Below are positions 17,567 to 27,640 of a stretch of DNA of 53,003 nucleotides, piece after piece. The notes under the pieces were generated by a model. That model had not been told where the DNA came from and did no database searches. It was given only the letters and a program-made list of their open reading frames with translations. Both the position numbers and the translations under genes were made by a program. Each line of letters starts with the position of its first letter. Position 1 is the first letter of the stretch. The DNA comes from Deltaproteobacteria bacterium (GTDB lineage: Bacteria; Myxococcota_A; UBA9042; PHBI01), in the NCBI GenBank assembly GCA_006226565.1, contig SBGO01000480.1, positions 1 to 53,003 on the forward strand. Direction: 5' to 3'.

Positions 17567-20436
17567 GCCACCAACCGTTCGTTGAGCTCAGCCACGATCG
17601 CCTCGTACTCGTCCCCAAATACCTCGAAAAAGCCGCCAAGCCCGCCGGCGTTGATGAGGGGGACCTGGTCGAAGTCTTCCATCCGCACCTCGACGTCTCC
17701 GGCGATGCGGTCACGAATCAACTCGAGCCAGCGCGTCTGTTCGGCGCTGAAGGTTCGACCCCTGTTCGCCTGCTGGGCGAGCCAGTTCGTGAACCGCTCG
17801 TTCACCTCGTCGGCGTAGGGCACAAGGTCTTCGTTCGGGTACATGGCGTGGCGGGCGAGCGCCACGATGTCCGTCCACAGGCGACCCTCGCTCGCCCCCT
17901 TCACGCGGTCTGCGTCGACCCGCTGATAAGCGGCCCACAGACGCTCAGTCGTCCACTGGCGCTCCGGCAACCGGATCGCGTCGGCGAGCTCCTTGATCTG
18001 CTCCCGGCGCAGCCGCCCGCTGTAGGGGCGGGTGTAGAGGATCTGGAGCGCGTCGATCTCGTCCCGGTGCGCCGTGATGAAGGTTTGGAAGGACTGGATC
18101 AGCGCCGCGTCGTAGTCGATCTGGTGCCCGGGCTTTGGGCCTGAATCCACCACCGTGTCGGCGGTGGTGTCGTCGATGACCTGCTCCTGCTGCCGCCGCA
18201 CCTCCAATATGGTCTGGCAGAGGGTCGGGTTGTACGCGAGCGGGGCGGCAGCGGCCTCACGTAGCTCCTCCTGCGCGTCCTTGACCTGCTCGACGGTCGG
18301 CTGGGCGTCGTCGGCCAGATTGTGCAGCTCGCGGGCCTTCGCGTCCTCCTTGTCGGGGTCGAGCGCGTCGAGCAGTCGCGCGACGATCGCGCGCAGCGAT
18401 TCGCCGTTGTTGGCCCGCTGAATGGCCGCCGCCTGGGTCCCGTTCAGCTTGCGCTCCATGCGGTCGAGGCGGCCCGCGAGGTTGGCGAGTACCGCCTCGT
18501 CGCGGTTCCCGGCTCGCACCAACTCCAGGAGCGCCTCGAAGGAGATGCCCCGCGACCGGATGAGCGGCGGGTCGGACTTCTGCTCGTCCATCACGCCGAC
18601 GGCGTCCACGATGACGAAGTGCGTCTTGACCGTGGCGTCTCGCGTGATGGCCTGGAAGTCGGAGTCGGGCATGACCCGGACGCCCCGGCCCTTCATCTGC
18701 TCGAAGAGGCCCCTCGATTTCACCGACCGCATGAAGACGACGCACTCGAGCGGCTTGATGTCGGTGCCGGTGGCGATCATGTCCACGGTGACGGCGATGC
18801 GGGGCTGATAGGAGTTGCGGAACCTCTGGATCACGTCCTCGGGCCTGTGAGAGGCGGAGTGGCGGGTCCCGTCGCCGAGCTGGCGCTCGGGCTTGTAGGT
18901 GACCTTGACGGCCTCCTCGTTCCCGATGGCGAACTCTTCGCGGATGACCTCGAGGATGTCTTCGGCGTGGTGGTCGTTCTTGGCGAAGAAGAGGGTCTTC
19001 GGGATCTCGGTCCGGCCAGGGAAGATCTCGGTGAACAGCTTGTCACGGAACTCGCGAATCACCGTCCTGATCTGGTCTGTCACGACGACGCTGCGGTCGA
19101 GGTCCCTGGGCGAGTACGTGATGTCCTCGTCGAGCGTCTCCCAGCGCACCTCGCGGGTCTGACGGTCGCGCTTCCCAACGACGACCGGGTCGCTCTCGCT
19201 GACCTCGAGCGTTCCCCCTTCGCGGGTCACCCTGGTCTGGATCTTGTAGACCTCGAAGGGGACGTTGACCCTGTCGCGGACGGCGTGCTCGTGCCGGTAC
19301 TCGGAGACGACGTTCTTGCGGAAGAACGCGAACGTGTGCTTCGCCGGGGTCGCCGTGAGGCCGATGATACTCGCGTCGAAGTACTCGATGACCTGCCGCC
19401 AGAGCGTGTAGATGCTGCGGTGGCACTCGTCGACGACGAGCACGTCGAAGAACTCCGGCGGGATGTACGGCGAGTAGACGACCGGCGGTGGTTCTCGGAC
19501 CAGGGCCGACCCTGAGCCATTGAACGCCGACCCCTCTTCCAACTCGTCGTTGTACTCTGGCTCGCCCTTCAGGATGGAGTAGAGGCGCTGGATGGTCGTG
19601 ATGACGACCCGGTTCACGGGGTCGATCTTGTTCGAGGTGAGCCGGGTGACGTTGTAGAGCTCGGTGAACTTCCGGCCGTCGTCGGGCGCCGTGTACGCTT
19701 GGAACTCTTTGTACGCCTGGCGACCCAGGTTGCCTCGGTCGACGAGGAAGAGGACGCGGCGGGCGCCGCCGAACTTGATGAGGCGGTAGAGCGCCGCGAT
19801 GGCGGTGTAGGTCTTTCCGCTGCCGGTCGCCATCTGGATGAGCGCTCGCGGCCGACCCTCACGAATCGACTTCTCGAGGTTCTCGACGGCCCGGCTCTGC
19901 GCGGGCCACATGCCCGCCGCGTTGAGGGTCGGGGCCTCCTGCATCCGCCCGAGGAAGGTCGCTGCGACCGGGGCTCCGGGGCGAGCCTTCTTGATGGCGA
20001 TGGCGTCGTCGAGCCACCTCTTCAGCGTCTCGGGCTGATGGAAGTGGAAGACCCCGCGGCTCCGGGGCTTGGGGTCGAGGAGGTTCGTGAAGCGCGTCTC
20101 GACGCCCGTGGACTCGTACAGGAAGGGCAGGGGGCGGATGGGCACCGGGATGGTGCTCGGCACCTTGGAGGCGTAGTCCTTCGTCTGTGCCTCGATGCCC
20201 GTGAGGACGACGCCCTTCTTCTTGGCCTCGATGATCCCGGCGGGCTTCCTGTCCACGTAGAGCAGGTAGTCGGCGAACCCGGCGTCGGTCTTGAACTCAC
20301 GGATGGCGACGCCGAGCTTGGCCGCGACGTTCATCTCGGCGCGGTCCTGGACCGCCCATCCGGCCGCCTCGAGCGCGGCGTCGATGTTCAGCCGCGCGAG
20401 CGCCTCGGGGGAAAGGTCAGGAGTTGATGCAGCCAT
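17563..20436 (-). CDS. hsdR: Type I restriction endonuclease subunit HsdR
   Basis: A 957-aa motor and nuclease subunit. The N-terminal PD-(D/E)xK nuclease domain shows Asp about 56 and IIEAKK with Glu about 70 and Lys about 72. The helicase core has Walker A ATGSGKT about 203-209, DECH about 336-339 and TATPAKH just after. The C-terminal region resembles the EcoEI R-subunit C-terminal domain (TYSPRDLD…, ARELHNLADDAQPTVEQV). It translocates DNA using ATP and cuts at a distance when the site is unmethylated. It is the first gene of the hsdRSM-mrr operon, with GGGAG 5 nt upstream of ATG 20436. All key residues are intact, so the system looks functional. Confidence 0.93.
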   Translation of the reverse strand: MAASTPDLSPEALARLNIDAALEAAGWAVQDRAEMNVAAKLGVAIREFKTDAGFADYLLYVDRKPAGIIEAKKKGVVLTGIEAQTKDYASKVPSTIPVPIRPLPFLYESTGVETRFTNLLDPKPRSRGVFHFHQPETLKRWLDDAIAIKKARPGAPVAATFLGRMQEAPTLNAAGMWPAQSRAVENLEKSIREGRPRALIQMATGSGKTYTAIAALYRLIKFGGARRVLFLVDRGNLGRQAYKEFQAYTAPDDGRKFTELYNVTRLTSNKIDPVNRVVITTIQRLYSILKGEPEYNDELEEGSAFNGSGSALVREPPPVVYSPYIPPEFFDVLVVDECHRSIYTLWRQVIEYFDASIIGLTATPAKHTFAFFRKNVVSEYRHEHAVRDRVNVPFEVYKIQTRVTREGGTLEVSESDPVVVGKRDRQTREVRWETLDEDITYSPRDLDRSVVVTDQIRTVIREFRDKLFTEIFPGRTEIPKTLFFAKNDHHAEDILEVIREEFAIGNEEAVKVTYKPERQLGDGTRHSASHRPEDVIQRFRNSYQPRIAVTVDMIATGTDIKPLECVVFMRSVKSRGLFEQMKGRGVRVMPDSDFQAITRDATVKTHFVIVDAVGVMDEQKSDPPLIRSRGISFEALLELVRAGNRDEAVLANLAGRLDRMERKLNGTQAAAIQRANNGESLRAIVARLLDALDPDKEDAKARELHNLADDAQPTVEQVKDAQEELREAAAAPLAYNPTLCQTILEVRRQQEQVIDDTTADTVVDSGPKPGHQIDYDAALIQSFQTFITAHRDEIDALQILYTRPYSGRLRREQIKELADAIRLPERQWTTERLWAAYQRVDADRVKGASEGRLWTDIVALARHAMYPNEDLVPYADEVNERFTNWLAQQANRGRTFSAEQTRWLELIRDRIAGDVEVRMEDFDQVPLINAGGLGGFFEVFGDEYEAIVAELNERLVA

Positions 20437-20597
20437 GTCGCTCCCAGGTCGGACGCAGCACGCCCGAAGGTAGCTCGGGTCGTTGTCGCTGACCAGGGAA
20501 GCCGTGCTGAACGGGACCGCTCTTGTTGGCGCGGATGCCGACGCTCAAGATGGTCGCCGAGACCACGGGCGAAGACCACGCTGGTGAGGGCTGTCGA

Positions 20598-21533
20598 ATG
20601 CGCTACACGGCCGCGACCGAGGTGATGGCAGGGGACGAGCTGGACGACTGGCTTGGTGCGGTCGACCGAGGTGGGCGCATGGTCTTCGTCCGCGCGACAG
20701 CTCTTCTCGGGCCCACGCACGGGTCGTCCGATGACGGTGTGGGGGGCTCCGACCACGCCCTCAGCGCGGGCGTGAAGGTCTACGCGCGAGTCGGCGCCGA
20801 CAGCGTCGAGCTCGACCGGCTGCCCGCGAGACTCTCCTACCTCAAGGTCGTCGATGGCCAAGGCTTCGCGAAGCTACGGGCGCCCGGAGCGGTCGCGACG
20901 GTCTATCGGTGTGAGCTCGTCCTCCGATACGACCTGCTCGAGTGGCTGACAACGAGGGGCCACTTTGCGTCCATCCCGGACGTGGTCGAGGTCGAGTGGG
21001 GGGCAGGGCGTCAGGTCAAGCTCGAAGACCTCTTGGTGCCCGCGGGGGCGTACTGGGATGCCGCGCGACGCCGGGACCGTGCGATCGGTCGTGCCGCGAC
21101 AAACCTACACGGCTACCTGCTGGACGTAGCCTCCGAGGGTGCCGCGAAGGCGTTCAACGATGGTCGCGGGGTGGGGGCAGATCACGCCGTCGCCGTTCAG
21201 GGCCCCGAGCAGGCCGGCGAGTCCGACAGCTTGACCTCGAGCGCGCGCGGGGGCCTGTCCCCGAGGGATGCCAAGATCCGAGCGCTCGCTGCAGAACACG
21301 TCTCCGACCGTGAGAACTGGCACGGAGGGAAGCCGAGCCTGACGGCGATCGCGAGAGCCGTAGCGCTCGAACGGGCCGAGGCAGCCAAGCTCCGTCGAAC
21401 GACGGTCGACGACCAGGGCAAGGTCGTGACCGCCGAGCACGAAGCCGGTTGGGCGCCCGAGACGATCCGCAAAGCCCTCAGCCGCGCGCTCCTGTTTCGG
21501 CCGTGGACGCAGGAAGAGCTCACCCGCAGATAG
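20598..21533 (+). CDS. Protein of unknown function with possible C-terminal HTH
   Basis: A 311-aa protein, divergent from hsdR. ATG 20598 is preferred because GAGGG lies 8 nt upstream; in-frame starts at 20523 (TTG), 20535 and 20550 also exist. The central part is beta-rich (VKVYARVGADSVELDRL, YRCELVLRYDLLEWL). The C-terminal 90 residues contain a likely DNA-binding helical region (PSLTAIARAVALERAEAAKL … GWAPETIRKALSRAL). It could be a regulator of the replication module or a phage/plasmid-type accessory protein. No family was recognised. Confidence 0.65.
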   Translation: MRYTAATEVMAGDELDDWLGAVDRGGRMVFVRATALLGPTHGSSDDGVGGSDHALSAGVKVYARVGADSVELDRLPARLSYLKVVDGQGFAKLRAPGAVATVYRCELVLRYDLLEWLTTRGHFASIPDVVEVEWGAGRQVKLEDLLVPAGAYWDAARRRDRAIGRAATNLHGYLLDVASEGAAKAFNDGRGVGADHAVAVQGPEQAGESDSLTSSARGGLSPRDAKIRALAAEHVSDRENWHGGKPSLTAIARAVALERAEAAKLRRTTVDDQGKVVTAEHEAGWAPETIRKALSRALLFRPWTQEELTRR

Positions 21534-21638
21534 AAAAGATCAGGTCGATACCTGGTATCGCCCGGATCCCGGTCGCCGCGCTCCTAACGGTCTGCTCGAC
21601 GTTCGATGACGAACGTCGGTGACGGAGGGAGGCAACCA

Positions 21639-21863
21639 GTGCGACTCGATGACGAACCGACGCCGTTCATGTCGGTGGCGGCCTTCGCCGCGGCCCACAA
21701 GTGGCCGAGCGAGCGCTCCGTTCGGCACTGGCTCTACCAGAACACGGACGGCTTCAGGTCGCGGTGCGCGCGGCGCATCGGCCGCTCCGTGGTGCTCAAC
21801 GTCGCCGCCGTGTGGGCGTGGGTCGACGAGCACGTAGAGAGCGCCGCGGAGGTGGATTCGTGA
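21639..21863 (+). CDS. Excisionase/AlpA-like small HTH protein
   Basis: A 74-aa protein starting at GTG 21639, chosen because AGGGAGG lies 6 nt upstream; an ATG at 21606 is the alternative. The sequence PFMSVAAFAAAHKWPSERSV … WLYQN and RRIGRSVVLNVAAVWAWVDEH matches the layout of the winged HTH_17/excisionase-type fold: helix, recognition helix, then a strand giving residues to place the domain before a Trp-rich helix. In integrative elements such proteins direct excision or regulate integrase and replication genes. It overlaps the helicase start by 4 nt (GTGA), so it heads the replication operon. Confidence 0.7.
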   Translation: MRLDDEPTPFMSVAAFAAAHKWPSERSVRHWLYQNTDGFRSRCARRIGRSVVLNVAAVWAWVDEHVESAAEVDS

Positions 21864-23326
21864 GCCCGCGCGATGCCTACGGATTCGCTGAGGGGACTGC
21901 TCTGTCGCACGCGATCGAGGTCGAGCGGGAGCTTCTGGGCGCGATGTTCCTCGACCCCGCGAGGGTCTTTCCGTTGCTCACTGGGCGACTCCGCGGACGA
22001 GATTTCTACTCGCAGGCGCACGGGCTGATTTTCGAGCACTCGCTCGGGCTCTGGCAGGAGAGCGGCGCCCTCGACCCGCCGTTGCTTCTTCAACGACTCA
22101 AGGAGCGAGGGGCCTGGGAGCGTTGCGGTGGTGGAAGCGGGGTCAGGGAGGCGCTCGCCCACGAAGGCTTGGTCGTCAACGTCGCCCACTACCGCGACCT
22201 CATCCTCGACAAGGCTCGCAGGCGGCGGATGGCCGAGGCGGCTGTGGAGATCGGGCGAGCGGCGCACGATGAAGGGCGCGCCGTCGACGACATCGCCGCC
22301 TCGGCTCGCGAGCTCATCGACGACGCCCAGCGCGAGGGGGGCCACTCGAGCCGGATCTTCGCGCCACCGGTGACCGCCGACGGCGCGTCGTGGCTGACTT
22401 CCGTGCCTCCGAAGCGCGCCTCCATCCTGTCTCAGCGCGATGAAGAGGACCCGCAGCGGGGTCGGTCCTTCCTGCCTGCGGGTGTCGTTGGGGTGTTCTC
22501 TGCGCCGGGCGGGACGGGGAAGTCGATGGCCTTGCTTCAACTGGCCTTCTCCGTCGCCACGGGCTCGGACTGGTTCGGCCTCGTCGTCGAGGAACCCGGC
22601 GACGTGGCGATCGTCATGGCGGAAGAGGGCAGGGACGAGCTCTGGCGGCGCTTCCACCGGATCGCCCGCGCGATTCATGGCGATGACCACGAGGCGTTGC
22701 GCAGTGCTGCTGAACGGCTTGGGGAGCGTGTCACGGTCGCTGCGCTGAAGGGCCGTCCCTGCACGATTCAGAACGCCGACGACCCGGAGAGGATGACCGC
22801 ATTTGGCCATCAGCTCGTCTCGGAGCTCGCGAGTGACCCGTCCCGGTCCTGGAAGCTCATCATCATCGATCCGCTGTCGCGGTTCGCCGGCCCAATGGCC
22901 GAGGTCGATAATCACGCCGCGACGCGCTTCGTCGAGCATCTCGAGACGCTCACGGAGCTACCCGGCGGTCCCGCCGTCCTCCTCGCCCATCACGAGGCGA
23001 AGGGCGGGAAGAGCACAAACCAACACAGCGGTCGAGGCGCGACCGGCCTGTCCGATGGGGCCCGCTGGGCGGCCCGCCTCGAGGCGGTGGAAGGGCCGGA
23101 TGGCGTCTTGCCACTTCTCGTCCGACTGCGCCAAACGAAGAACAGCTACGGCCCGCTAGGGCCAGCGCTTCGCCTGAAGCGGATTGCAGGCGGTGCGCTC
23201 GTCGTTGCGAGCACGTCGGACTTCTGGGAGGCCGGTGCGACCGGCGAGGCGAAGCCGGTCAAGCCGCGGGCGGCACGCAACTCGGTGTCGGCGCGAGCGG
23301 CGAAGATCGCGGGGCTCGCACCGTGA
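21860..23326 (+). CDS. Replicative helicase with DnaB N-terminal domain fused to a RepA-like AAA_25 ATPase
   Basis: A 488-aa protein starting at GTG inside the previous stop, with GGAGGTG upstream. Residues about 18-125 match the DnaB N-terminal domain (IEVERELLGAMFLDP … YSQAHGLIFEHSLGLW). Residues about 203-440 match the RepA/AAA_25 hexameric helicase fold: Walker A APGGTGKS about 215-222, Walker B LIIIDPLSRF about 333-342 and the LLAHHEAKGG segment with RGATGLSDGARW. RSF1010-type RepA unwinds plasmid origins; DnaB-N domains bind primase or loader. The fusion would supply the element its own replication motor. It is coupled to the following gene by a second GTGA overlap. Confidence 0.82.
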   Translation: MSPRDAYGFAEGTALSHAIEVERELLGAMFLDPARVFPLLTGRLRGRDFYSQAHGLIFEHSLGLWQESGALDPPLLLQRLKERGAWERCGGGSGVREALAHEGLVVNVAHYRDLILDKARRRRMAEAAVEIGRAAHDEGRAVDDIAASARELIDDAQREGGHSSRIFAPPVTADGASWLTSVPPKRASILSQRDEEDPQRGRSFLPAGVVGVFSAPGGTGKSMALLQLAFSVATGSDWFGLVVEEPGDVAIVMAEEGRDELWRRFHRIARAIHGDDHEALRSAAERLGERVTVAALKGRPCTIQNADDPERMTAFGHQLVSELASDPSRSWKLIIIDPLSRFAGPMAEVDNHAATRFVEHLETLTELPGGPAVLLAHHEAKGGKSTNQHSGRGATGLSDGARWAARLEAVEGPDGVLPLLVRLRQTKNSYGPLGPALRLKRIAGGALVVASTSDFWEAGATGEAKPVKPRAARNSVSARAAKIAGLAP

Positions 23327-24714
23327 ACGCCGTTGGCCCGCGATCTGTCATTCGCCTGCTCGACCGAGAGGCCGCGTTGGCAGTCGCGCGAGTGGTCGTC
23401 TTGGCCGACGACGGTGACGCAGCGTGGCCGGAGGCACACAGGGAAGAGGCCGCCGCTGTGCTGGCTCGGGACGCGACCGACGTCGTTTCCCGCTGGCTCG
23501 CCGAGGACGTCGGCGCGGATCTCGACACGTTGTCCAACGCGGGCACGCGGGGCGTGACGAACGGGGCGTTCAAGACGACCGATGTCGTGGCTCTCATCGC
23601 GTCGGTCGGCGTTGTCGGCGGCGCGCTCGGCGAGAATTGCGACATCAATCGGGACGGCGTGGACCTCGGGCGCGTGCTCGTGGCCGCGCTCTGGATCGGC
23701 CGGGTGAGGCCGAGGTTGAAGGAGCGACGCGACCGCGCGCGTCAGAGCCTCCCGGCGCTCCCAAGAGGTGTCGTCGCGGACCGCCTCCTTCCCGTGATGT
23801 GCGGGACCGCGACCCTGGACGAGAGCGATGCCGCCGCGCTGCTCCGAGACGGAGAAGGTGCCCTCCTCGCCGAGGTGACTCTCGTCGACGGTGCCGTCGC
23901 CCTCGCCGCGGTTCGTCGCGGGCTCGAGCTGCTCGGGACCGTGCCCGGTCATCGTCTCGTCCGCGAGCTCGCGCGTCGCTCTCATGATGCCTTCGAGAAG
24001 GGCGATCTCGATGCGCGTCGGGTGTCGTTCGTTGGGGGGTGGAGTGGACTCGCCGACGCCATCCGATACTCGACCAACGACTACGGGCCGCTCCGGCAGA
24101 TCGCCGATACCGGGCAGTACGTTCGGTTCGTCACGCCCAGCATCAGCTCATCGCCGTTGTGGCACTGGAGCTTCCGACGCGGGTCACGCCGGCGCTCGGC
24201 CGAGTTGGCGTTCATACTCGGTGACCCCCTCGTGCCGGGATACGTCCTGGAGCTGAAGGCCACGAAGAAGAACGGCGTGGGAGATCGTCAAGCCAGACGG
24301 CTGGTGCCCGAGCTGCGCTTCGAACCGCCCGTCGGCGGAGTGAGCCGCGCTCGGGAGCACGGAAAGATCTGGACGTTGCACCGGCTGCTCCTCCTCGAGT
24401 TCGTGGACCACGCTGAGCAGTTCGTGACCCAAGGCGGTGTCAGGATCACGGCGGCGCGCTGGGACGAGCTTGTGGCGCGTGCAGGGCTGCCCTCGGGGGC
24501 CGTCGCGAACATCATTGCGTCATGGAAGGCGGGCGACGATGTCGCGCCGCCGCTCATCGTCGAGGTAGAGCCGGCCAGGTTCCGCTTGGGCGTCGAGCAT
24601 GACCTCGAGCAAGTGTTCATCGAGGAATCCGGCCGACGTCGGCTCGAGGGGCGCGCCAGTGGACGCGCAGCGGCACGTCGACGAGCGGAGAGACGACGGG
24701 GAGGGCGCCGATGA
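23323..24714 (+). CDS. Putative replication initiator (Rep) protein
   Basis: A 463-aa protein starting at GTG that overlaps the helicase stop (GTGA). No known family is recognised from the sequence. The C-terminal 130 residues (IWTLHRLLLLEFVDHAEQF, RITAARWDELVARAGLPSGAV, PPLIVEVEPARFRLG) look like a winged-helix domain and the last 30 residues are very basic, suited to DNA binding. The Rep assignment comes mainly from context: it follows a replicative helicase and is followed within 25 bp by three 22-bp iterons, a common arrangement for an initiator that binds its own origin. Confidence 0.6.
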   Translation: MNAVGPRSVIRLLDREAALAVARVVVLADDGDAAWPEAHREEAAAVLARDATDVVSRWLAEDVGADLDTLSNAGTRGVTNGAFKTTDVVALIASVGVVGGALGENCDINRDGVDLGRVLVAALWIGRVRPRLKERRDRARQSLPALPRGVVADRLLPVMCGTATLDESDAAALLRDGEGALLAEVTLVDGAVALAAVRRGLELLGTVPGHRLVRELARRSHDAFEKGDLDARRVSFVGGWSGLADAIRYSTNDYGPLRQIADTGQYVRFVTPSISSSPLWHWSFRRGSRRRSAELAFILGDPLVPGYVLELKATKKNGVGDRQARRLVPELRFEPPVGGVSRAREHGKIWTLHRLLLLEFVDHAEQFVTQGGVRITAARWDELVARAGLPSGAVANIIASWKAGDDVAPPLIVEVEPARFRLGVEHDLEQVFIEESGRRRLEGRASGRAAARRRAERRRGGRR

Positions 24715-24734
24715 ACGCGACCCGTCGGTATCAT

Positions 24735-24800
24735 CTCACCCGTTGGGGGCGCCTACCTCACCCGTTGGGAGCGTTCACCTCACCCGTTGCAGGACCTGAC
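24735..24800. repeat. Three 22-bp iterons, candidate origin of replication
   Basis: CTCACCCGTTG occurs at 24735-24745, 24757-24767 and 24779-24789, spaced exactly 22 bp. The flanking bases are also partly shared (GGGGGCG / GGGAGCG). Two-helical-turn spacing puts all copies on the same DNA face, as in iteron-controlled plasmid origins. The array follows the putative rep stop codon by about 20 bp and precedes an intergenic stretch up to 24937. Confidence 0.75.
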
Positions 24801-25036
24801 ATTCAGTCGGAATGGGGCTCGTCGGGGTGTCCGACCTTAACGGTACGGAACGGTAGTGTAGTCCGCGGCCGCTACGCGGTGCCGCCTGACGGCGTCACCG
24901 ACGCGGCCGCAGTGCAGTCGACGGTCGGAGGTGCGGCATGAGCGCCTCCGACAAGGTCGACGTCGGACCGCCGGGTGTCGAGACGGGGGCGGCGCGTCGG
25001 AAGCGTGTGCTGGCCGGCATGTTAGCGGCTGCCCAC

Positions 25037-25120
25037 GCGCAGGAGGCGTCGGCGCGCGCACAGGCGGAGTCGGCGCGCGCACAGGCGGCGTCGGCGCGCG
25101 CACAGGAGGAGACGGCGCGA
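25037..25120 (+). repeat. Four 21-bp tandem repeats encoding heptads
   Basis: Four units of 21 bp each encode one coiled-coil heptad, with shared GCGCACAGG and TCGGCGCGC blocks. The repeats keep the reading frame, so copy number could change by slippage without breaking the gene. Confidence 0.8.
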
Positions 25121-25206
25121 CGGCTTCGCGAGCTTGCGGCGCTGCTGGCGGATGAGTCAGGATCAGGGGGACTGGAATCCGGGCCCCTCAACGACGAGGG
25201 CCTGGG

Positions 25207-26529
<1,323 letters not shown>

Positions 26530-26630
26530 AGAGCGGCTCGCGTGCTGTCGAAGTAGACCGTTCACACGACGCCGTCAAGAGCGTTCGTACCGGGGCCGAC
26601 ACCTTGTGCCGGACGCCCCGGGCGATCGCT

Positions 26631-26735
26631 TTAGGCGCGGCGGCGGTTCGAGCTCTGCGCCTTCTTCTCGCGCGCCTTCTTGGCCAGCTGACGCTGCTTG
26701 CGGCGCATCTTCAGCGACTTGTCGCCCTTGCCCAT
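26631..26735 (-). CDS. 34-aa highly basic small protein
   Basis: A short ORF with a strong ribosome-binding site (GAGGTGA 4 nt upstream of ATG 26735). The product begins MGKGDKSLKMRRKQR and ends SSNRRRA; about half of all residues are Lys or Arg. The opening MGKGDK recalls the small ribosomal protein THX, but the rest differs. It could be a ribosome- or nucleic-acid-associated peptide. It lies just outside the island, between the tRNA and a lipoprotein gene. Codon usage and the clean Shine-Dalgarno support it as real despite its size. Confidence 0.65.
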   Translation of the reverse strand: MGKGDKSLKMRRKQRQLAKKAREKKAQSSNRRRA

Positions 26736-26830
26736 CGGATCACCTCGAAACGGTCTGCCTCGCCACGACGGCCTGCCGTGACAGTGGGGCGGGAGTATAG
26801 GAATCTCTCCGCGGCTGGCAACTGAAAAAG

Positions 26831-26854
26831 GCGCCCCCCGGCCGACCGGGGCGC
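26831..26854 (-). terminator. Intrinsic terminator of the concanavalin-like lipoprotein gene
   Basis: Arms GCGCCCC / GGGGCGC around a GC-rich loop, followed on the minus strand by CTTTTTC. It lies 11 bp downstream of the stop codon at 26865. Confidence 0.7.
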
Positions 26855-26864
26855 GCGGAGGGCC

Positions 26865-27626
26865 TCAGCCGCCCGGCAGGCGGTACACCGCCACGTCGTC
26901 GAAGTAGGCGTTACTCGCCCAGTTGTTGAAGCCGAAGTAGCGCCCCGGCACGGGCGCCTCGTCGGTGTAGGTCATCACCAGCTCGCCGTCCCGGAAGAAG
27001 TAGACCTTCTGCTCGGACCGCACGATGGCCCAGCGGTGCGCCGTCGACTGGATCACGGGGCGCGCGTTCTGCGCCAGCCGATCCTTGCCGTGCTCGCCGA
27101 GGCGCGCGATCACGTCGAGGGTGTTGTTCCAGCCCCCGTTGATCACGCTGTAGCCGGCCTCGTGCCGCGGCTCGGTCGCGAAGATCTCGCACTTCAGATC
27201 GCCCGGGAAGCTGCCGTCCGCCTTCGGCTCGCTCCGCGCGGTGAACTCGACCCGCGTCGGCCCCTCCGGCAGGAGCTTCATGAGCCACGCGCCGGCGTTC
27301 TCGGGCTGCGTCGCGTGGAGCCACCCGTTCTCGATCCGCCAGCCGCGCTTGTCCTGGGCGTACGGCATCTCGGTCTTCCAGTCCGGGCCCAGCTCCGCGC
27401 GCTCGAAGTGGTCCTCGAAGACGCGCTCGCCTCCCTCGAGGAAGCGCTCCACCCCGGGGGCGTCGCCGCGCGCCGGGATGACCCGCTTCGGACAGCCGGC
27501 GCCCAGCGCCAGCGTGCCGATCAGCACCCCGAGGGTGCCGAAACGCCGCGCCCGCGCGCCACGACGCGCCACGACCTCGCGCGGGAAGGCCCCCACGCCG
27601 CACTCACTGCTCGCCTCTGTCGACAT
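26865..27626 (-). CDS. Lipoprotein with concanavalin A-like (DUF1080/LamG-type) domain
   Basis: A protein of about 253 aa. A hydrophobic segment ends in the lipobox-like LGAGC (Cys about residue 45), preceded by an unusually long Arg-rich N-region, so the true start may lie further in. The rest (FEDHFERAELGPDWKTEM … WRIENGWLHATQPENAG … HRWAIVRSEQKVYFFRDGEL … YFGFNNWAS … YFDDVAVYRL) is a beta-sandwich of the concanavalin/DUF1080 type, which binds or cleaves glycans. No catalytic residues can be named. ATG 27626 is used; GTG 27644 overlaps the phosphatase stop as GTGA and is an equal alternative. It is co-directional with and coupled to the phosphatase gene. Confidence 0.78.
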   Translation of the reverse strand: MSTEASSECGVGAFPREVVARRGARARRFGTLGVLIGTLALGAGCPKRVIPARGDAPGVERFLEGGERVFEDHFERAELGPDWKTEMPYAQDKRGWRIENGWLHATQPENAGAWLMKLLPEGPTRVEFTARSEPKADGSFPGDLKCEIFATEPRHEAGYSVINGGWNNTLDVIARLGEHGKDRLAQNARPVIQSTAHRWAIVRSEQKVYFFRDGELVMTYTDEAPVPGRYFGFNNWASNAYFDDVAVYRLPGG

Positions 27627-27640
27627 CTCGCCTCGCTCGC

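Noticed and set aside
24735..24800. CRISPR or terminator reading of the 22-bp repeats
   Set aside because: Repeat units are contiguous at 22 bp without spacers, not palindromic, and lie beside replication genes, so iterons fit better.
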